Assembly: GCA_026225945.1 (NCBI GenBank) | Contig: JAMJFZ010004065.1 | Location: 1-64,000, forward strand | DNA: 64,000 bases | Source of the DNA: Cricetomys ansorgei | Taxonomy: Eukaryota; Chordata; Mammalia; Rodentia; Nesomyidae | Direction: 5' to 3' | Part shown: positions 43,726 through 55,800 of the stretch, piece by piece | How positions within the stretch are numbered: position 1 is the stretch's first letter | Layout: the number at the start of each line of letters is the position of its first letter | The notes under the pieces: model-generated | The model's input: only the letters and a program-made list of their open reading frames with translations | What the model was told of the DNA's origin: nothing | Database searches by the model: none | Position numbers and translations under genes: made by a program

Positions 43726-43965
43726 TTTTAAAGTCGGTTAGGATTTTATTTAATTTTATTTAACTTTTCTCCTGCAATACTGGGCACTGAAGACAGGCCC
43801 TCCCAAATGTAGGCAGACACTGCACTCCGAACTAAACCCTTTTTGAGAAACAGTCTTGGTATGGCCTAGACAAGTCTCCAAAACCTGAGTTCAGTTGATT
43901 TCTCCACCTCAGTTTACCATGTAGCTGAGACTACGGGTCTACACTTAGCTGGGATTTTGTATTAT
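43605..43965 (-). repeat. B1/B4-like SINE remnants around (GT)n
   Basis: B1-like words at 43615-43675 ('ggctggctttctgaagctct', 'agccttcaactatgtgtagg') are followed by (GT)n at 43684-43724. A B4-like antisense segment follows ('gaaacagtcttggtatggcc', 'gtagctgagactacgggtct'). Confidence 0.5.
43684..43724. repeat. (GT)n microsatellite
   Basis: About 20 uninterrupted units. Confidence 0.97.
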
Positions 43966-45166
43966 TGTCTCTGCGACTGTATAAATAGAGATTTGGGGCT
44001 ATATATCTATACACTAAAACAAATTATCATTAAATAAATTAAAGATGTGTCTCTTCTTTCTCAATAGCAACATTTTAAGTGCTCTTGTGAGCAGTGATAA
44101 CAGTACTTGACAACACAGGCATAGAAATTTTTTATCATTGGAAACAGTGAAACATTCCTGCCTTGGGACCTTGGACTCCTCAAGGCCGTGAAGATCATAG
44201 TCTAAATCCCTGGGGACACAAATTGGTTTATGAAAACTGCAAAGCAGTGTTTCTCTATGAATGCTCTGGAACTCTTGTCAACGTTGTTAACTCAGCAATT
44301 GCAAGTGGAAGGGCAGTACAGAAAATGCAGAGAGGAACACTTCCTGGTATGGTTAAGGTTCTTACTGTAGGTAAAAGAGAGGAAATGTCCAGGGCCAAAG
44401 AGAAACTGGCCAGCAACTGGACATGGCCAAGGCTATCTGTGTGAGGGGGTCAACAGCGTGGGGTCGGGGAGAGGTAGTGGAGAGAGATAGCCAGAGTTAG
44501 CGGGAGGTAAAGAGGATAGCAAGACAGGGAGTAGGGAGAACGGCAGGGGCAGAGGGAGGATGTGAATCTGGGAGGAGGGAAGCCTGGAGAGGTTATTATA
44601 GCAATGTGAGAGTGAACTCGTCAGGATTTAGATCCAAGAGTTCTGTGCTAGGCAGCCATGGACCTACACGATGTACTTGTCTTAGGTACAGCAGGTGCTG
44701 TATTATTTCTGGGTGTGGTTGCTAGGGCAGCATAGTTCAAGAAGGCTGTCAGGAGGCTGTTGTGACAGCAAGGCCTCAGGTAACAGCTGAGGGTAATTTA
44801 GAAGTGAGCCCGGCAAAGAAAGTGCTGAGAAAGAACTTACCAGGCTGAGAGAATGAGAGGTGCAGCTCCGTGGCTCACAGCTCCTGCAATCCGGGTTGGC
44901 TCAGCAGAAGCAAGGCTTCTCTGGAGAGGGGACCATGAGTCAGAGCCTTTGTTCCACGGCAAGGAGTCTGTGCCTTGATCCTGCAGCTACTTGGAGAGTC
45001 ATATAAAGAAATACCATTGTACATTTTAGAAAACAAATCATCTGTCTAGAGCGCAAAGCGAGGATTAATTTTTTAAAAGGAGAAAGCACAATTGAGAAGT
45101 AGAGGCAAAAATCTACAAAAGAATGTAATTTTAAAAAGTAAGCCTAGAGAAAAAATACATATGAGG
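43966..45166. other. Unassigned block, partly GA-rich
   Basis: No repeat family is recognised. 44440-44600 is strongly purine-rich on the + strand. A 93-codon frame at 44163-44444 has no known domain. The length and changed composition would suit an unrecognised lineage-specific LTR, but I cannot show that. Confidence 0.35.
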
Positions 45167-45170
45167 AGTA

Positions 45171-45208
<38 letters not shown>
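45167..45208. repeat. (GT)n microsatellite
   Basis: About 20 GT units with one early C interruption. Confidence 0.95.
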
Positions 45209-45209
<1 letters not shown>

Positions 45210-45870
45210 CTTGTGCCTCTTTTTATTATGTAAATTTTAAAAAAATTGAACATTGCTAGAATGGTACAATCCTCATATGCCCACCACACCAAATTGGAAA
45301 AAAAAAGTTACTGGCATGTCTCTAGATGGACACATCCTTAATGCACTAAATGCTGACATAGCCAGTGTTTTCTACTTCCTAACAAGGCTGCTAATGCTGC
45401 GTGTGGCACTGCATACCAAATTATGCTTTCACCATTTTAGGGGTAGAGTTTTACTTGAAAAACTGCGCCTGCTACTTGACCCTGGGTTTTATAGCTCCGT
45501 GGCTGACTCCCTGCAGCCTCAGGGATTCAGATCAAACTGCCTAAAAGAGCTATCGCTGAGATAGTCAAGGATGTATTAGAATCTTTGATGACCTGGCCAC
45601 TCACCGCTTCATTTGTAAAAACCAGGCTCCCAGTACTGTACAAAATTGGGATGCAAAGTCTTCAGATTTCCCCAAGGATGACTTACGGCTGCTACATTGT
45701 TATTGAAGAATCTGAAGCAAGATTATTAGTAGTTCTGGACTGTCTGTAACTTGAGTGTGGAGGTATCTCTCTCTGGCTTGCCAGGTGTGTGTAGCTCACG
45801 TTCTCAAGTCCTCACAAAAAAGATTAGTTTTGATTGCTTTTCTCTAATCCATTAAAAATTTTATTTGGTG
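45209..45870. other. Unassigned intron sequence
   Basis: A 103-codon frame at 45253-45564 shows no family signature. The first 60 bp look like an old LINE 3' end. Confidence 0.35.
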
Positions 45871-45874
45871 ATAT

Positions 45875-46015
45875 AGTATACATACAGAAAATATATAATG
45901 TATGCCATCAGGATTTTATATGTAATAAATATATATAACAGAATATAATTATATATAGACATTATATGTATTATATACTGTATACTATATATATAAAATA
46001 TATATTATAACAAAT
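45875..46015. repeat. AT-rich low-complexity tract
   Basis: Nearly pure A/T with many TATATA palindromes ('atatataaaatatatattat'). Confidence 0.85.
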
Positions 46016-46282
46016 GCTTGCATATCCAGTCTGCATAAGAAGCAGAGCAATAATAGCCTCTTAAAGTCATGATGGTACACACCCAAAACGCAGTCCATGC
46101 TCTGGTTTCAGAGTTAAGCAGCATCATAGATTTTATGAGATCATATGTTAGTAGTTTCTCTACAAATGCATCCATTTAAACATTGTTGTTTGGTTGAACC
46201 TGGTTTCGCCTTGATTTGAATGAGGACATACTTGCTGTGCTTTCTTAGAGGAACATTTCCTTCATTCAAAGTCAAATTTCAG

Positions 46283-46585
46283 AGGTTGTGAAGATGGCCT
46301 AGTTAGTGAAGTGTTCGATGCACTGAGGTGCGGGGTGGGTTGGATCACCTGAGTGCCACAGTGTCTGTGGGAGCCCAGGGCAAGAGAGGCGGAGACAGGA
46401 GGCTCTCTGGGGCTTCACTCACTAACAAGCTAGGCTAACCAAATGGGTGAGTTCCAGATTCAGTGAGACACCCAGAATCTCAAAAAATAAGGTGGATGAT
46501 TGAAGAAGACACTTGTCAGCGACCACTAGACTCCATGTGACCGCATGTGTGCACACGCACACACTCACACACATGTACTTTAATG
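46283..46585 (+). repeat. Long B3/B4-type SINE
   Basis: 'gaagatggcctagttagtga', 'gaggcggagacaggaggctc', 'gtgagttccagattcagtga', 'ctcaaaaaataaggtggatg', then a CA-rich tail. Confidence 0.7.
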
Positions 46586-48104
46586 TCAAACTACGTTTGG
46601 GCTCATTTTCTTGTTTTGTGTTTCTTTCACAGACGGCACACAGGGAACTTTACCCAGGAAAGGTATAGCTGCTTTACAAACCTGTGCATCCTTAGTTTGG
46701 TTGAGATTACCAAAGTGTCTTAAAAGTGACTGCGCCAACTGATACTTTGCTGGCATAGCTGATGAAAGCCCTGGCCTTTCCATACCCTCTGCAGTACTTG
46801 GCACATTGTATTTTGCTTGGCTAATATGCTGGATATGAAAAAGAGCCATGGTTTATATATGTATTTCCCTGGTTTACATGAGGTTTAGTTTGCTTTTTAC
46901 TTTTGCAAACTACAGGTTGTTTATGATTTCTTTGTTGTATTTTGTCATGGTACTAGCCATTTGTCTTTTGACATACTTAGAGTACAGCTTTTTACTTACT
47001 AGACTTACTTAAGAGTACAGTTGCAGCTGGAATACTAATCCTTTGTTATTTTAATGTGCCACAAAGATCTCCCAGTTTGTGGTTTTCTTTTCTATTTTTA
47101 TTTGTGTGTGTGATGTTCTTTTGTTTCCTTGTTTGTTTTTTGTGGTGCTAGACTTCCCTCCACTTAGGACTTCAGGGACATTAAGAATACACTCCACCCC
47201 AGAGCAAAGTCTAATCTGTTCTTAAAAGTAGAATATAAAGCTCCACACTTTCCTCACATAATTGTTATGAGGCTTTTGTATTGGCAGTGGAGGTGTATAA
47301 GATACACAGAGTCTCATGAAGACTTGTTTGTAGTGCTTGAACATGTTTCTGTTCCACAGACAGAAATGGCTGTAGATTCTGTTTTGTTTTGTTATTAATC
47401 TTTTTTGGTGTGATATTCTTTACTGTTAAACTGATGGGAAAACTTTGGTTCTAATCAAACGTAGGGAATGAAATCTACTGTTTATTATTCTGTGTTTGGT
47501 GACGGGGAAGGGTTTTCTACATGTGAGTTTATGGCTCTGTGTTTCAGACCCTTGTTTCTTTCTCTGTGCCCATGTACTTTGAACAAACCCAGCCAAGTCA
47601 GTGCTGTCCCAGTAAGCGATTCCTAGGAGTTATTCCCATACCAGTGTCCTACCAGCTACTTAACTGTATATCCCAAGTGACTAGAAGTCACACAGAAACC
47701 ATCCTCCAAATTTCAAGTTAATGTTTCCTCAACTTAAAGTCTCCTTGGGTGAACCTGAAAAAGGACTTCTACTTTTTTAGAGTAAGGAAGAGAACGAGTG
47801 AAGCTTATTTCAACTGTTTTCCTAAATGCTCCGGAAATACACAAGCGTACCTAGGTGTATCAATCCGCTCACTACCTGCAAATTCAGTACTCTGACAGCT
47901 TCCATGCACAATGATTTTACTTTCTCCATAACCTCACAAGTGACCTTCTGGCAACAGATTTTTAAAAAAACTATGAAATTATACACTTAGGACAGACAAG
48001 AAATCTCTGTTCTCATTTTGGTCAGAAGTCATTACCTGGCATGTAAACTGGATAAGATTCTTTTTGAATAAACTTTTTCAGGATCCCTTTGCTACTATGT
48101 CTCC
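46586..48104. other. Unassigned intron sequence
   Basis: About 1.5 kb with no repeat I can name and no coding signal. Confidence 0.4.
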
Positions 48105-48260
48105 TCAGCTACAGATTGAGTACCTCAGTCTGAAAACATCAAACTGAAAGTGCTTCAAAATTAAAATCCTTTTGAGCGCTGACATCTGAGGCTCAAACAG
48201 TTTCTGGAGTATGTCAGACTTTACATTTTTAGGTTGGATGCTCAACCTTTCAAAGTCTAT
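48105..48260. mobile_element. Ancient DNA-transposon-like fragment (MER type)
   Basis: 'gattgagtacctcagtctga', 'ccttttgagcgctgacatct' and 'ttggatgctcaacctttcaa' match a mammalian-wide MER element whose ends are inverted 'ttgagcat...atgctcaa'. Family name not assigned. Confidence 0.5.
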
Positions 48261-48858
48261 GCAAATATAACACTTGAAAAACTCTAAAATGAGAACCACT
48301 TCTTACTCAAGAATTTCAGAAAAGGGATATAAACAGGGATGGATCTATCTTTCCATATAGCCTAGAACCTGGCTTTGACTAACGGCAGTATTTGACGTCA
48401 AGCAAAGTTTCTTCCCTCAAGGTGACTTTGATCATCTAAGAAATGTGTAAGGAAAAACAGAACTGTATTGTGACGAGAACAAGCCAAGCCTGCCAGCTCT
48501 GGTCAGCTGTGGTTCTGAGAGGAGTTGGTCTTGGGATATTCATTTTGAATTTCCTCCTGTGGGAACATCATTCCACTTTTAGCCTGCTCGTGACATCAGT
48601 GGCTAACCGCAGGTGGCCAAGGAGCTTGGCACTTGCAGCTGGCACAAATTCCTCTCTTCCTCAGCTGCCATCCAGCAGGCATCCTCTCCAGTTTCACTGG
48701 GTGCCTCCTGTTGTGTGAACACCTTTAAGTGTGTCTCTTCTCTTTTCTCCCCCATTTCTTGTGTAATACAATTGTATCCTTTTCACCTTCCTCTAAACCT
48801 TCCTGTTTACCCTTCCTGCTCTCTTTTGAATTTATGGACTCAATTTTCATTAATTGTT

Positions 48859-48859
<1 letters not shown>
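48261..48859. other. Unassigned intron sequence
   Basis: Nothing recognised; CT-rich before the microsatellite. Confidence 0.4.

Positions 48860-48899
<40 letters not shown>
48860..48899. repeat. (TG)n microsatellite
   Basis: About 20 uninterrupted units. Confidence 0.97.
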
Positions 48900-48901
<2 letters not shown>

Positions 48902-49343
48902 AAATACATAAATACAACCCACTCCGTCTGTAGTTACTTGGATACGTTTTCATGGTTGACCACTTGCTGTTTCTCCCGATTGCAGCATTCCTTAGTTGTC
49001 TGCAGTTCTTAGTCTAGGGTGATGCCTCATGGACTTTATCCACATTAGCATATCTATTGGTGTCATCCTCGTTCAGTTCTTCAGTTCATTGTTTAGGCAG
49101 CCATGTCGTGATGGTTGTATATTTTGACGTTCCCGGAGACAACAATCTCACAGCAAACTCCCTGTTCCTCTGGCTCTGACAATTTTTCCACCCTCTCTTC
49201 CGCAATGATCCCTGAGCCTTAGGTGCAGGAGCTGTGATTTGTCAGTTGGATCTGGGCTTTATAACTCTGCATTTTGATTGGTTGTGGTTTTGTGGAATGA
49301 TCTTCATCTGTCACCCATCTTTTTAAATATCAAAAAACTGGCT
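48900..49343. other. Unassigned intron sequence
   Basis: Nothing recognised. Confidence 0.4.
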
Positions 49344-49344
49344 A

Positions 49345-49575
49345 AAGAAAGAGATGGCTCAGTAGTTAATGGTGCTTACTGTTCTTGCAGAGGACCCAGG
49401 TTTGGTTCAGGGCACCCACATCAGGCGATTCACAACTAACAGTAACTCCAGTTCTAAGGGATCGGATACTCTCTGGCCTCTGTGGGTACCAGGCATAAGG
49501 CCCACATGTGGTCCACACAAACTTGTACAGGCACACACACATACACATAAATAAAAATAGATAATTTTTTAAAGA
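49345..49575 (+). repeat. B2/B3-type SINE
   Basis: 'aaagagatggctcagtagtt', 'gttcttgcagaggacccagg', 'acagtaactccagttctaag', 'ggcctctgtgggtaccaggc' and a CACACATACACATAAATAAA tail. Confidence 0.92.
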
Positions 49576-50380
49576 TTTAAAAGAAGAAAACAAATAGTGA
49601 TGTTTATCTTTCTTTTAAGCTTTAAAACCATAGCTTAAATTCACTTTTATGTTTAATATGATCCGCTCTGCCTTAGGTTCACAGGCTGTAGTTCTGACCA
49701 GGTGGCTGACCTGTGCCACGTTTGCCTAATCTTGAAAGCGGGGTTGAATCCTGTAGGACTGCTCTGTGCATCAGAGGCAAGGATGAACACTGCTTTGAAA
49801 ACAAGTTCGAGGCAGTATTAGTTCACATTGGGAAATGTATAGACCTTGGCATTGCCACTACAGCATACATAAAACACCCTCTAGTGCTTTCTACATGGTT
49901 TATGCTTATCCATTCTGTACAGTTATACAGCTATAAAACTGGAGCACATATGTAAAGCATAGTAGATCTCAAATCAAACTTGTAGCATCTTCAAATTAAT
50001 TAATTCAGTAGAGCGATTACGATTTCCCCCCTGCTGTAACACCTTCTTAACAATCAGTGCAGATGCTGTTGTACTGACTGAGGCCACTGGTCATGTGATG
50101 ACTCAGTTCTCTTAAGACTTAGCTCCTCCAGACATTGCGAAATCTTGGTTTCAGAGCTGGGCTTCATTGTTCAATATATACAATTTACATTCAGTTCTTT
50201 CTTCTTTCCTCTTGGTTACTCAGCAGTTAGAACCACAAAACTCTGCTACTTGATGCCATTACTGTATTCTGAAGTTGGTGTTTTAAGGTATTGAGACTCT
50301 ATAAACTAAATATATAGCTATTTGGTATGAAGACATAACTATTCCCCTGAAAAGAAGTTTTGTTTGAAAAACTAGAGCTG
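49576..50380. other. Unassigned intron sequence
   Basis: Nothing recognised. Confidence 0.4.
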
Positions 50381-50381
50381 G

Positions 50382-50597
50382 AAAGCCAGGTGGTGGTGCA
50401 TGCCTTTAATCCCAGCACTTGGCAGGCAGAAGCAGGTGAACCTCTGTGAGTTCAAGGCCAGTCTGGTCTACACAATGAGTTCCAGGACAGCCAGAGTTAC
50501 AACAGAGGAACCCTGTCTGGAAAAAACCAAACCAAATCAAAATAAAACAAAAAAACCAAACCAAACCAACCAACCAACCAACCAACCAACCAACCAA
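50382..50597 (+). repeat. B1 SINE (GTTGTAAC variant) with (AACC)n tail
   Basis: 'gccaggtggtggtgcatgcc', 'tttaatcccagcacttggca', 'cagccagagttacaacagag'. The A-rich tail has expanded into (AACC)n at about 50554-50597. Confidence 0.95.
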
Positions 50598-50605
50598 AAA
50601 ACCTA

Positions 50606-50725
50606 GCGCTAGAGAGATGGATTTCTCTTCGAGAAAACCTGAGTTTGATATCCAGCACCTAAAGGAGGTTGCTCTCCACCTACAGGGGATCAGACACTCT
50701 GTTCCGGTCTCCATATTCACTGCAC

Positions 50726-50765
<40 letters not shown>

Positions 50766-50790
50766 TACAAATAAATTAAAACTGGCTTAA
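50606..50790 (+). repeat. B2/B3-type SINE with (CA)n
   Basis: 'gcgctagagagatggatttc', 'acctgagtttgatatccagc', then (CA)n at 50727-50762 and an A-rich end. Confidence 0.8.
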
Positions 50791-51084
50791 AAAACAAACA
50801 AACAAAAAAAACCCATTCTGGGCCTACCATGTATATTGGATCTTCTCCAGTGAAAAACAATGGCACATGTGTAACTCTCCATAATCTATTAGTAATGCAT
50901 AAACGGAAGGGTATTACAAATATCTGATGGCAGTTATGGCTTATTCATTATTCTCTCTATATGAATATAAAATGATAAAACGACATAAAGAAAACTTTGG
51001 ATAATGCTGATACTTCATTCTTAAGTATGTATTTAAAGAATTCCTAAGGAAAACTTAGTTCTCTCATTAAGTATTCTAGGTATA
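50791..51084. other. Unassigned intron sequence
   Basis: Nothing recognised. Confidence 0.4.
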
Positions 51085-51258
51085 CTTTAAAAATTATTTA
51101 TTTTATTTTTATGCGCAGTAGTGTGAGGGCATCAGTTCCCTTGGAACTGGAGTTATAGACAATTGTAAGCTGCCATGTGGGTTCTGGGAGTTGAACCCCG
51201 TTCCGCTAGAAGAGCAGCCAGTGCTATTAAACCACTGAGTCCTCTCTCCAGCCCCTTA
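51085..51258 (-). repeat. B2/B3-type SINE
   Basis: 'cttggaactggagttataga', 'gctgccatgtgggttctggg', 'ctagaagagcagccagtgct', and the end 'gtcctctctccagcccctta'. Confidence 0.9.
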
Positions 51259-52764
51259 GGAATCTCTTTTGCATTCAGATTTGAATGTGTAATGGAAAAA
51301 TAAACACACTAGAATATATTTCATCTCAATACACTGACTTAAGATATACGAGTATTTGCATGCCTGTGACTTCAGGCGGTTCTTCATGTTCTAGCTTGAC
51401 CTGTATTTACAGTCCAGCAGTATTCTGTATTAATGGAATGGCTAGTCCTGAATGAATTATTCTGGTAGAAAGATTTTTTTTTTATAAAATAGAATAAGCT
51501 TAAATCCTTAGGTTGCAAGGGGTAGCATGCTTATCTCTACCACCTTTCATCTTTTATTTTATATTTTATTTCATAGTTTTCAAACAACTGTACTCACTAG
51601 CAGCAAAATGTAAGCGAAGTATCTTTTCATCACATGAAGTAGAAACATCTTAAAGTGACCTTGGCAGGCAGTCTCAACCTTCTAATCAACTCAGAGATCA
51701 TTTCTCATGTATTGATTTGGCATTTTGCAGAGTATTAATTTTTAAATTGTTCTTTAATTTCTTTATTGATTAAGTATTTTTCAGCTGCTGATCTAAAAGA
51801 TTTTTCTCATGAGGAAACAAGAAGGCAGAAGTGTTCTAATTGTTAGAGCTATGCAATTCTGCGTAAATTTTCTTCCTGTGTTTTCTCCCTGTTTTCATTT
51901 TTTTTTCTTTTTTAGTCTCCTGGGCCCTGCTCGTCTCTCTGTATGTAACCCCAGGGGGCTGCAGCTTTCTGCGCGTTGAGATTACAGATGTGAACGACCA
52001 CAGGAGGCTCTTCCTATGTTTCTGCCATCAATCTTTTCGTGTTTATTTTCCTCCCCATTTCATCTTGCCACCATGTATCCTGAGTGTCTAAAGTGAATTT
52101 GGCTTTCAGGTCTGTTGGGTTAAATCTGAAAACTGTAGAATGACGTAGTAAGTAAATGCTGGGTGAGGTAGCTGGGTGAACGCTACCATCTGTTACTAGT
52201 ACGCAACGTGGCCAATAAAATGTTTCATCAACTAGTAATTAAAATATAACAATAGGAATAAATTGAGATGATTGAGCAGATTCCTTCCGGCTGGTTCTTA
52301 AAGGTGCGTTCATCTATTAAATTATGAAGCTGGAGTTTGAATCACACTTGTTAAAATTAGTAGTCGCTGTCTATTTTCAAATTCTCACACTCTGCTTTGT
52401 TTTCTGTTTTCAGTTTCCAATTTTGAGTTCAGGATAGGATTTCTCCTGTGTGCGATAGGGTTACACTGTGATGGAATTCTCAACGCCTCGCTGCATGGCT
52501 TTTGTATGATTTGTGCTGAGAGAGGGAAACAAAATGATTTTTTTAATGCTGAGTGATATGATTCAAAGCAAAGATAAGTGAAAAAATGCACAGTAGCTGA
52601 AGAGCAAGCAAGAGTGGCCTCATCAGTTATCCTGACAGGTGAGGGGGAGCTCTGAACAGGCGTCTAGAATTACTGTTTCCATCCAGGCCATACAAAACAA
52701 TAGTCACTTATTTGTGAATAGTACCTACGGAAATAAAAAGCTACTTTCTAAAACCCTTGTGCAG
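51259..52764. other. Mostly unassigned; decayed B1 at 51915-52015
   Basis: A weak antisense B1 trace ('gtctctctgtatgtaacccc', 'gagattacagatgtgaacga') lies at 51915-52015. The rest is not recognised. Confidence 0.4.
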
Positions 52765-52945
52765 AAGCTATGCACTGATGGCACACGCCTGTAATTGCAG
52801 CACTTGGGATGCAGAGGAAGATGGATCTCTGTGAGTTCGAGGCCAGCCTGGTCTACAGAGTGAGTTCAAGGGCAGCCAGAGTTACAACAAGAAACTTTGT
52901 CTTGAAAAACAAAAATAAACAAACAAACAAACAAACAATAAAACC
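52765..52945 (+). repeat. B1 SINE (GTTGTAAC variant) with (AAAC)n tail
   Basis: 'gatggcacacgcctgtaatt', 'gtgagttcgaggccagcctg', 'gcagccagagttacaacaag', and a tail of AAAC units at 52914-52938. Confidence 0.93.
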
Positions 52946-53974
52946 CCTGTGCAGGATTTATAACAGCAGGGGAAACGGTAGATTCTGTGAACTTGGTCTC
53001 CAACATGGGCTGTGCAGGGAAGCTTCTGCTGCTACTTGACACTGAAATATCAGACTATTGAGACATCAGAGGGTACAAAGCCTCCATGTGAACATGTTGA
53101 CTCTGCAGTTTAAAGACAGACCTGTCTTGCATAACATAAGGGTTCAAGGTGAAATGACTTCATGATGATGAGAAAGCAGAAAGGCAGTCTGTTTTTCAGT
53201 CAACAGAATAAACTTGCTCTCAGCTAGAAAGCCACAGTAAAGGCAGATTTATCTGGGTTGGGCTTTGACTATCCAGCAGTCCTCACCTAGGCTTCCTGGA
53301 CCAGCAGATCCTTGGAAAGTCTTTTGAAATATTTTTTAAGCCTGAGTTTTTGGAAGCTTATTGAAAACTATGATTTTTAAGAATTGTTATGCTATAATGC
53401 TAGAACTTCATCCATCATGTTACTAGATATGAACACACATGACCACCCTCTGAGCAAATTATATGGAGTGTTTGAGTACAGGTTACTAAATAAGGTTTCC
53501 TGTGGAATATGCAGTATTCAGGCATAATGAAGAATTATGGGAAACTATTATTTACATGGAGAATTCAGTCTTGCTATATATTACTGTTTCTAAAAATAAC
53601 ATTTAAAATTTAGCTAAGTATGATATATACTGTGTCCTATTGTCCTGAGGAATAGGTAAGAAAAGTTGTTTATAGGGACAATTAATTCAGTAGATACTAT
53701 TTGGAATCACTCTGCCAGGCTCAGGAAAGCGCTACCAAAGTCTCCACCATCTCAGGCAGCCTCTCTAAGTGGCTGGAGACCTGGGAGTACTTCACAAGAA
53801 CTCTTGCTTTGTCTGAGGTAACTTTGCACATGTTCCTTCAATATGGTGTTGACCAAAGAATGGAGAGCATTAAGTAAATGTCCTCTTAAGCTGGAGGTGT
53901 TATGTTGTAATTAACAAAAAGAGATCTGTAAATGAGACCCCCAGATTCATATAACAACTGTGACTTGAGGGTTG
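52946..53974. other. Unassigned intron sequence
   Basis: Nothing recognised over 1 kb. Confidence 0.4.
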
Positions 53975-53975
53975 A

Positions 53976-54224
53976 CAACTGGCTGGAGAGGTGGTTCAGT
54001 TGCTCTTCCAGAGGACTTATGTTCGATTTCCAGCACCCATATGGCTATTCAAAACCATCTGTAACTCTAGTTCCAGGAAATCAGTACCCTCTTCTGGCCT
54101 CCTTCAACAGTAGGCATGCAAGTGGTGCCTATATGTCTGTCTAAACATGCACCAAAACATAAAATAAAATAAAATAAAATAAAATAAAATAAAATAAAAT
54201 AAAATAAAATAAAATAAATAAAAT
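53976..54224 (+). repeat. B2/B3-type SINE with (AAAAT)n tail
   Basis: 'aactggctggagaggtggtt', 'gttgctcttccagaggactt', 'ccatctgtaactctagttcc', 'ccctcttctggcctccttca', then about 12 AAAAT units at 54159-54224. A few bases are missing between the head and 'gttgctcttcc'. Confidence 0.92.
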
Positions 54225-54262
54225 GAGTGGTAATTTCCCATTGAAATAGTTACCTGATGCAG

Positions 54263-54632
54263 GTGTCTTAGTGTTGTATGCTGTGAAAAGACACCATTAC
54301 TATGGCAGCTCTTATAAAGGAAGACATTTAATTGGGGCTGCTTACAGTTCAGAGGTTTAGTTCATTATCATGATAGTGGGAAGCATGGCAGAATGTAGGC
54401 AGAAAGGCTGAAGAAGTAGCTAAGAATTCTACATCTGTATCTGCATGCAGCAGGAAGAGGAAGACACTGGGCCTGGCTTGGGCTTTTGAGACCTGAAAGC
54501 CCACCTCCAGTGACACACTTCCTTCAACAAGGCCACACCTCCTATTCCTTCTCAAGGAGTGTCGCTCCCTGATGGCTAAACATTCATATATGAGCCTGTG
54601 GGGGGCCATTTTCATTCAAACCATTACAGCAG
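54263..54632 (-). mobile_element. MaLR solo LTR (MT/ORR1-like)
   Basis: 'gtgtcttagtgttgtatgct', 'aggaagacatttaattgggg', 'gagacctgaaagcccacctc', 'ctcaaggagtgtcgctccct', 'acattcatatatgagcctgt'. Same family as 9627 and 13017. Confidence 0.85.
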
Positions 54633-55210
54633 GTAATTAATAATTCCCAGTCCTTAACTACAGATCTACAGACAGGATACATAGACTAGCCCCACCTCCC
54701 TAGCAGTCTCTTGTATGACTATTTTACCTGTAGTTTTTTTTTTTCAATACATGGTATACAGTTAAAATCATTGCACAGAAATTTTCAGCATGCTTTTTCC
54801 CACTTGATTTGATTTTCCATTCATCTTGTAATTGCTTCACAAACTTTTAATTTTAATCAAGGTGTACCACTCCACCAAATGAATATGGAACAACTTAGTA
54901 GTCTGAAATCAGTAGACATTACAATTACTTCTGGCTTTGGATTTTAGCATTAAAATTGACTCAAGAATGTCTCTATACATGAAGCTTTGTCACTACCACA
55001 CAATATATCTGTGTGTGAACTTTCCCTTCTGGTTTCTTACAGTTGTCATGTTTGCTAGATGACAACATTTCTGTTTTCCCCAGATAGCTCTTATTCTCTG
55101 GGTTAAAGAACCATACTGACAGAGACAATGAGAATTACTCAGTCCTAGCACTGGTACTGAGTGTGACCACTCCCATCAGCACCTCATAGGCCTGGATGTA
55201 CTACTTCTAA
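54633..55210. other. Unassigned intron sequence, possible old LINE
   Basis: 'gtatacagttaaaatcattg' and following words resemble old LINE 3' ends, but not firmly. Confidence 0.35.
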
Positions 55211-55214
55211 TTCT

Positions 55215-55373
55215 TTTTGTTTGTTCGTTTGTTTTTTTCAAGAAAGGGCATCTCTGTGTAGCCCTGACTGTCCTAGAACTCACTCTGTAGACCAGGCTGG
55301 CCTTAACTTAGAGATCAGCCTGCTTCTGCCTCCGAGTGCTGGGACTAAAGGTGTGTGCCATTGCTGCCCAGCT
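55215..55373 (-). repeat. B1 SINE (classical GTAGCCC form)
   Basis: 'catctctgtgtagccctgac', 'actcactctgtagaccaggc', 'ctgcctccgagtgctgggac', 'gccattgctgcccagct'. Confidence 0.93.
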
Positions 55374-55441
55374 ACACTACTTCTTTGAATGACTCTTTAT
55401 GCACAGTTAGAGCTGAGGAGAAGCCTTCTGCTTTTGCACAG

Positions 55442-55800
55442 TGTTGTAGTTTGGATCTTGAATCCTCCAAAGGCCAATACATTAAAGGCTTGATCCTTCC
55501 TGTGACACTGTTAGGAGGTGGTGGGGCCTTTAAGGGACTGGTCTAGTTGGTAGAGATTAGTTAAAGATGACATATGCTCTTGAAGGGCAGTCTCCTTCTT
55601 TCTCTTTGCTTCCTGGCTGGCATGAGGGAAACAGGCCATTGGAATTAACTTTGCTGTGATACATTGTGACACCACACATCCAAAATAATGGGGCTAACCA
55701 ACCTTGAATTTAAACTTCTGAAACCGTGAACCAAAATAAAATTTTCCTCTATTTAAATTTATCTCCAATATTCATCACATAAACAGAAAACTGAGTCATA
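55442..55800 (+). mobile_element. MaLR LTR (MLT1/MST-like), ancient
   Basis: 'gttgtagtttggatcttgaa', 'ttaggaggtggtggggcctt', 'ttcctggctggcatgaggga', 'gaaaccgtgaaccaaaataa', 'aattttcctctatttaaatt'. Confidence 0.65.

Noticed and set aside
44163..44444. 93-codon frame as a possible gene
   Set aside because: No recognisable domain, no splice-site support and no promoter; kept only as part of an unexplained block.
45253..45564. 103-codon frame as a possible pseudogene
   Set aside because: No match to a known protein family by eye; it begins in LINE-like sequence.
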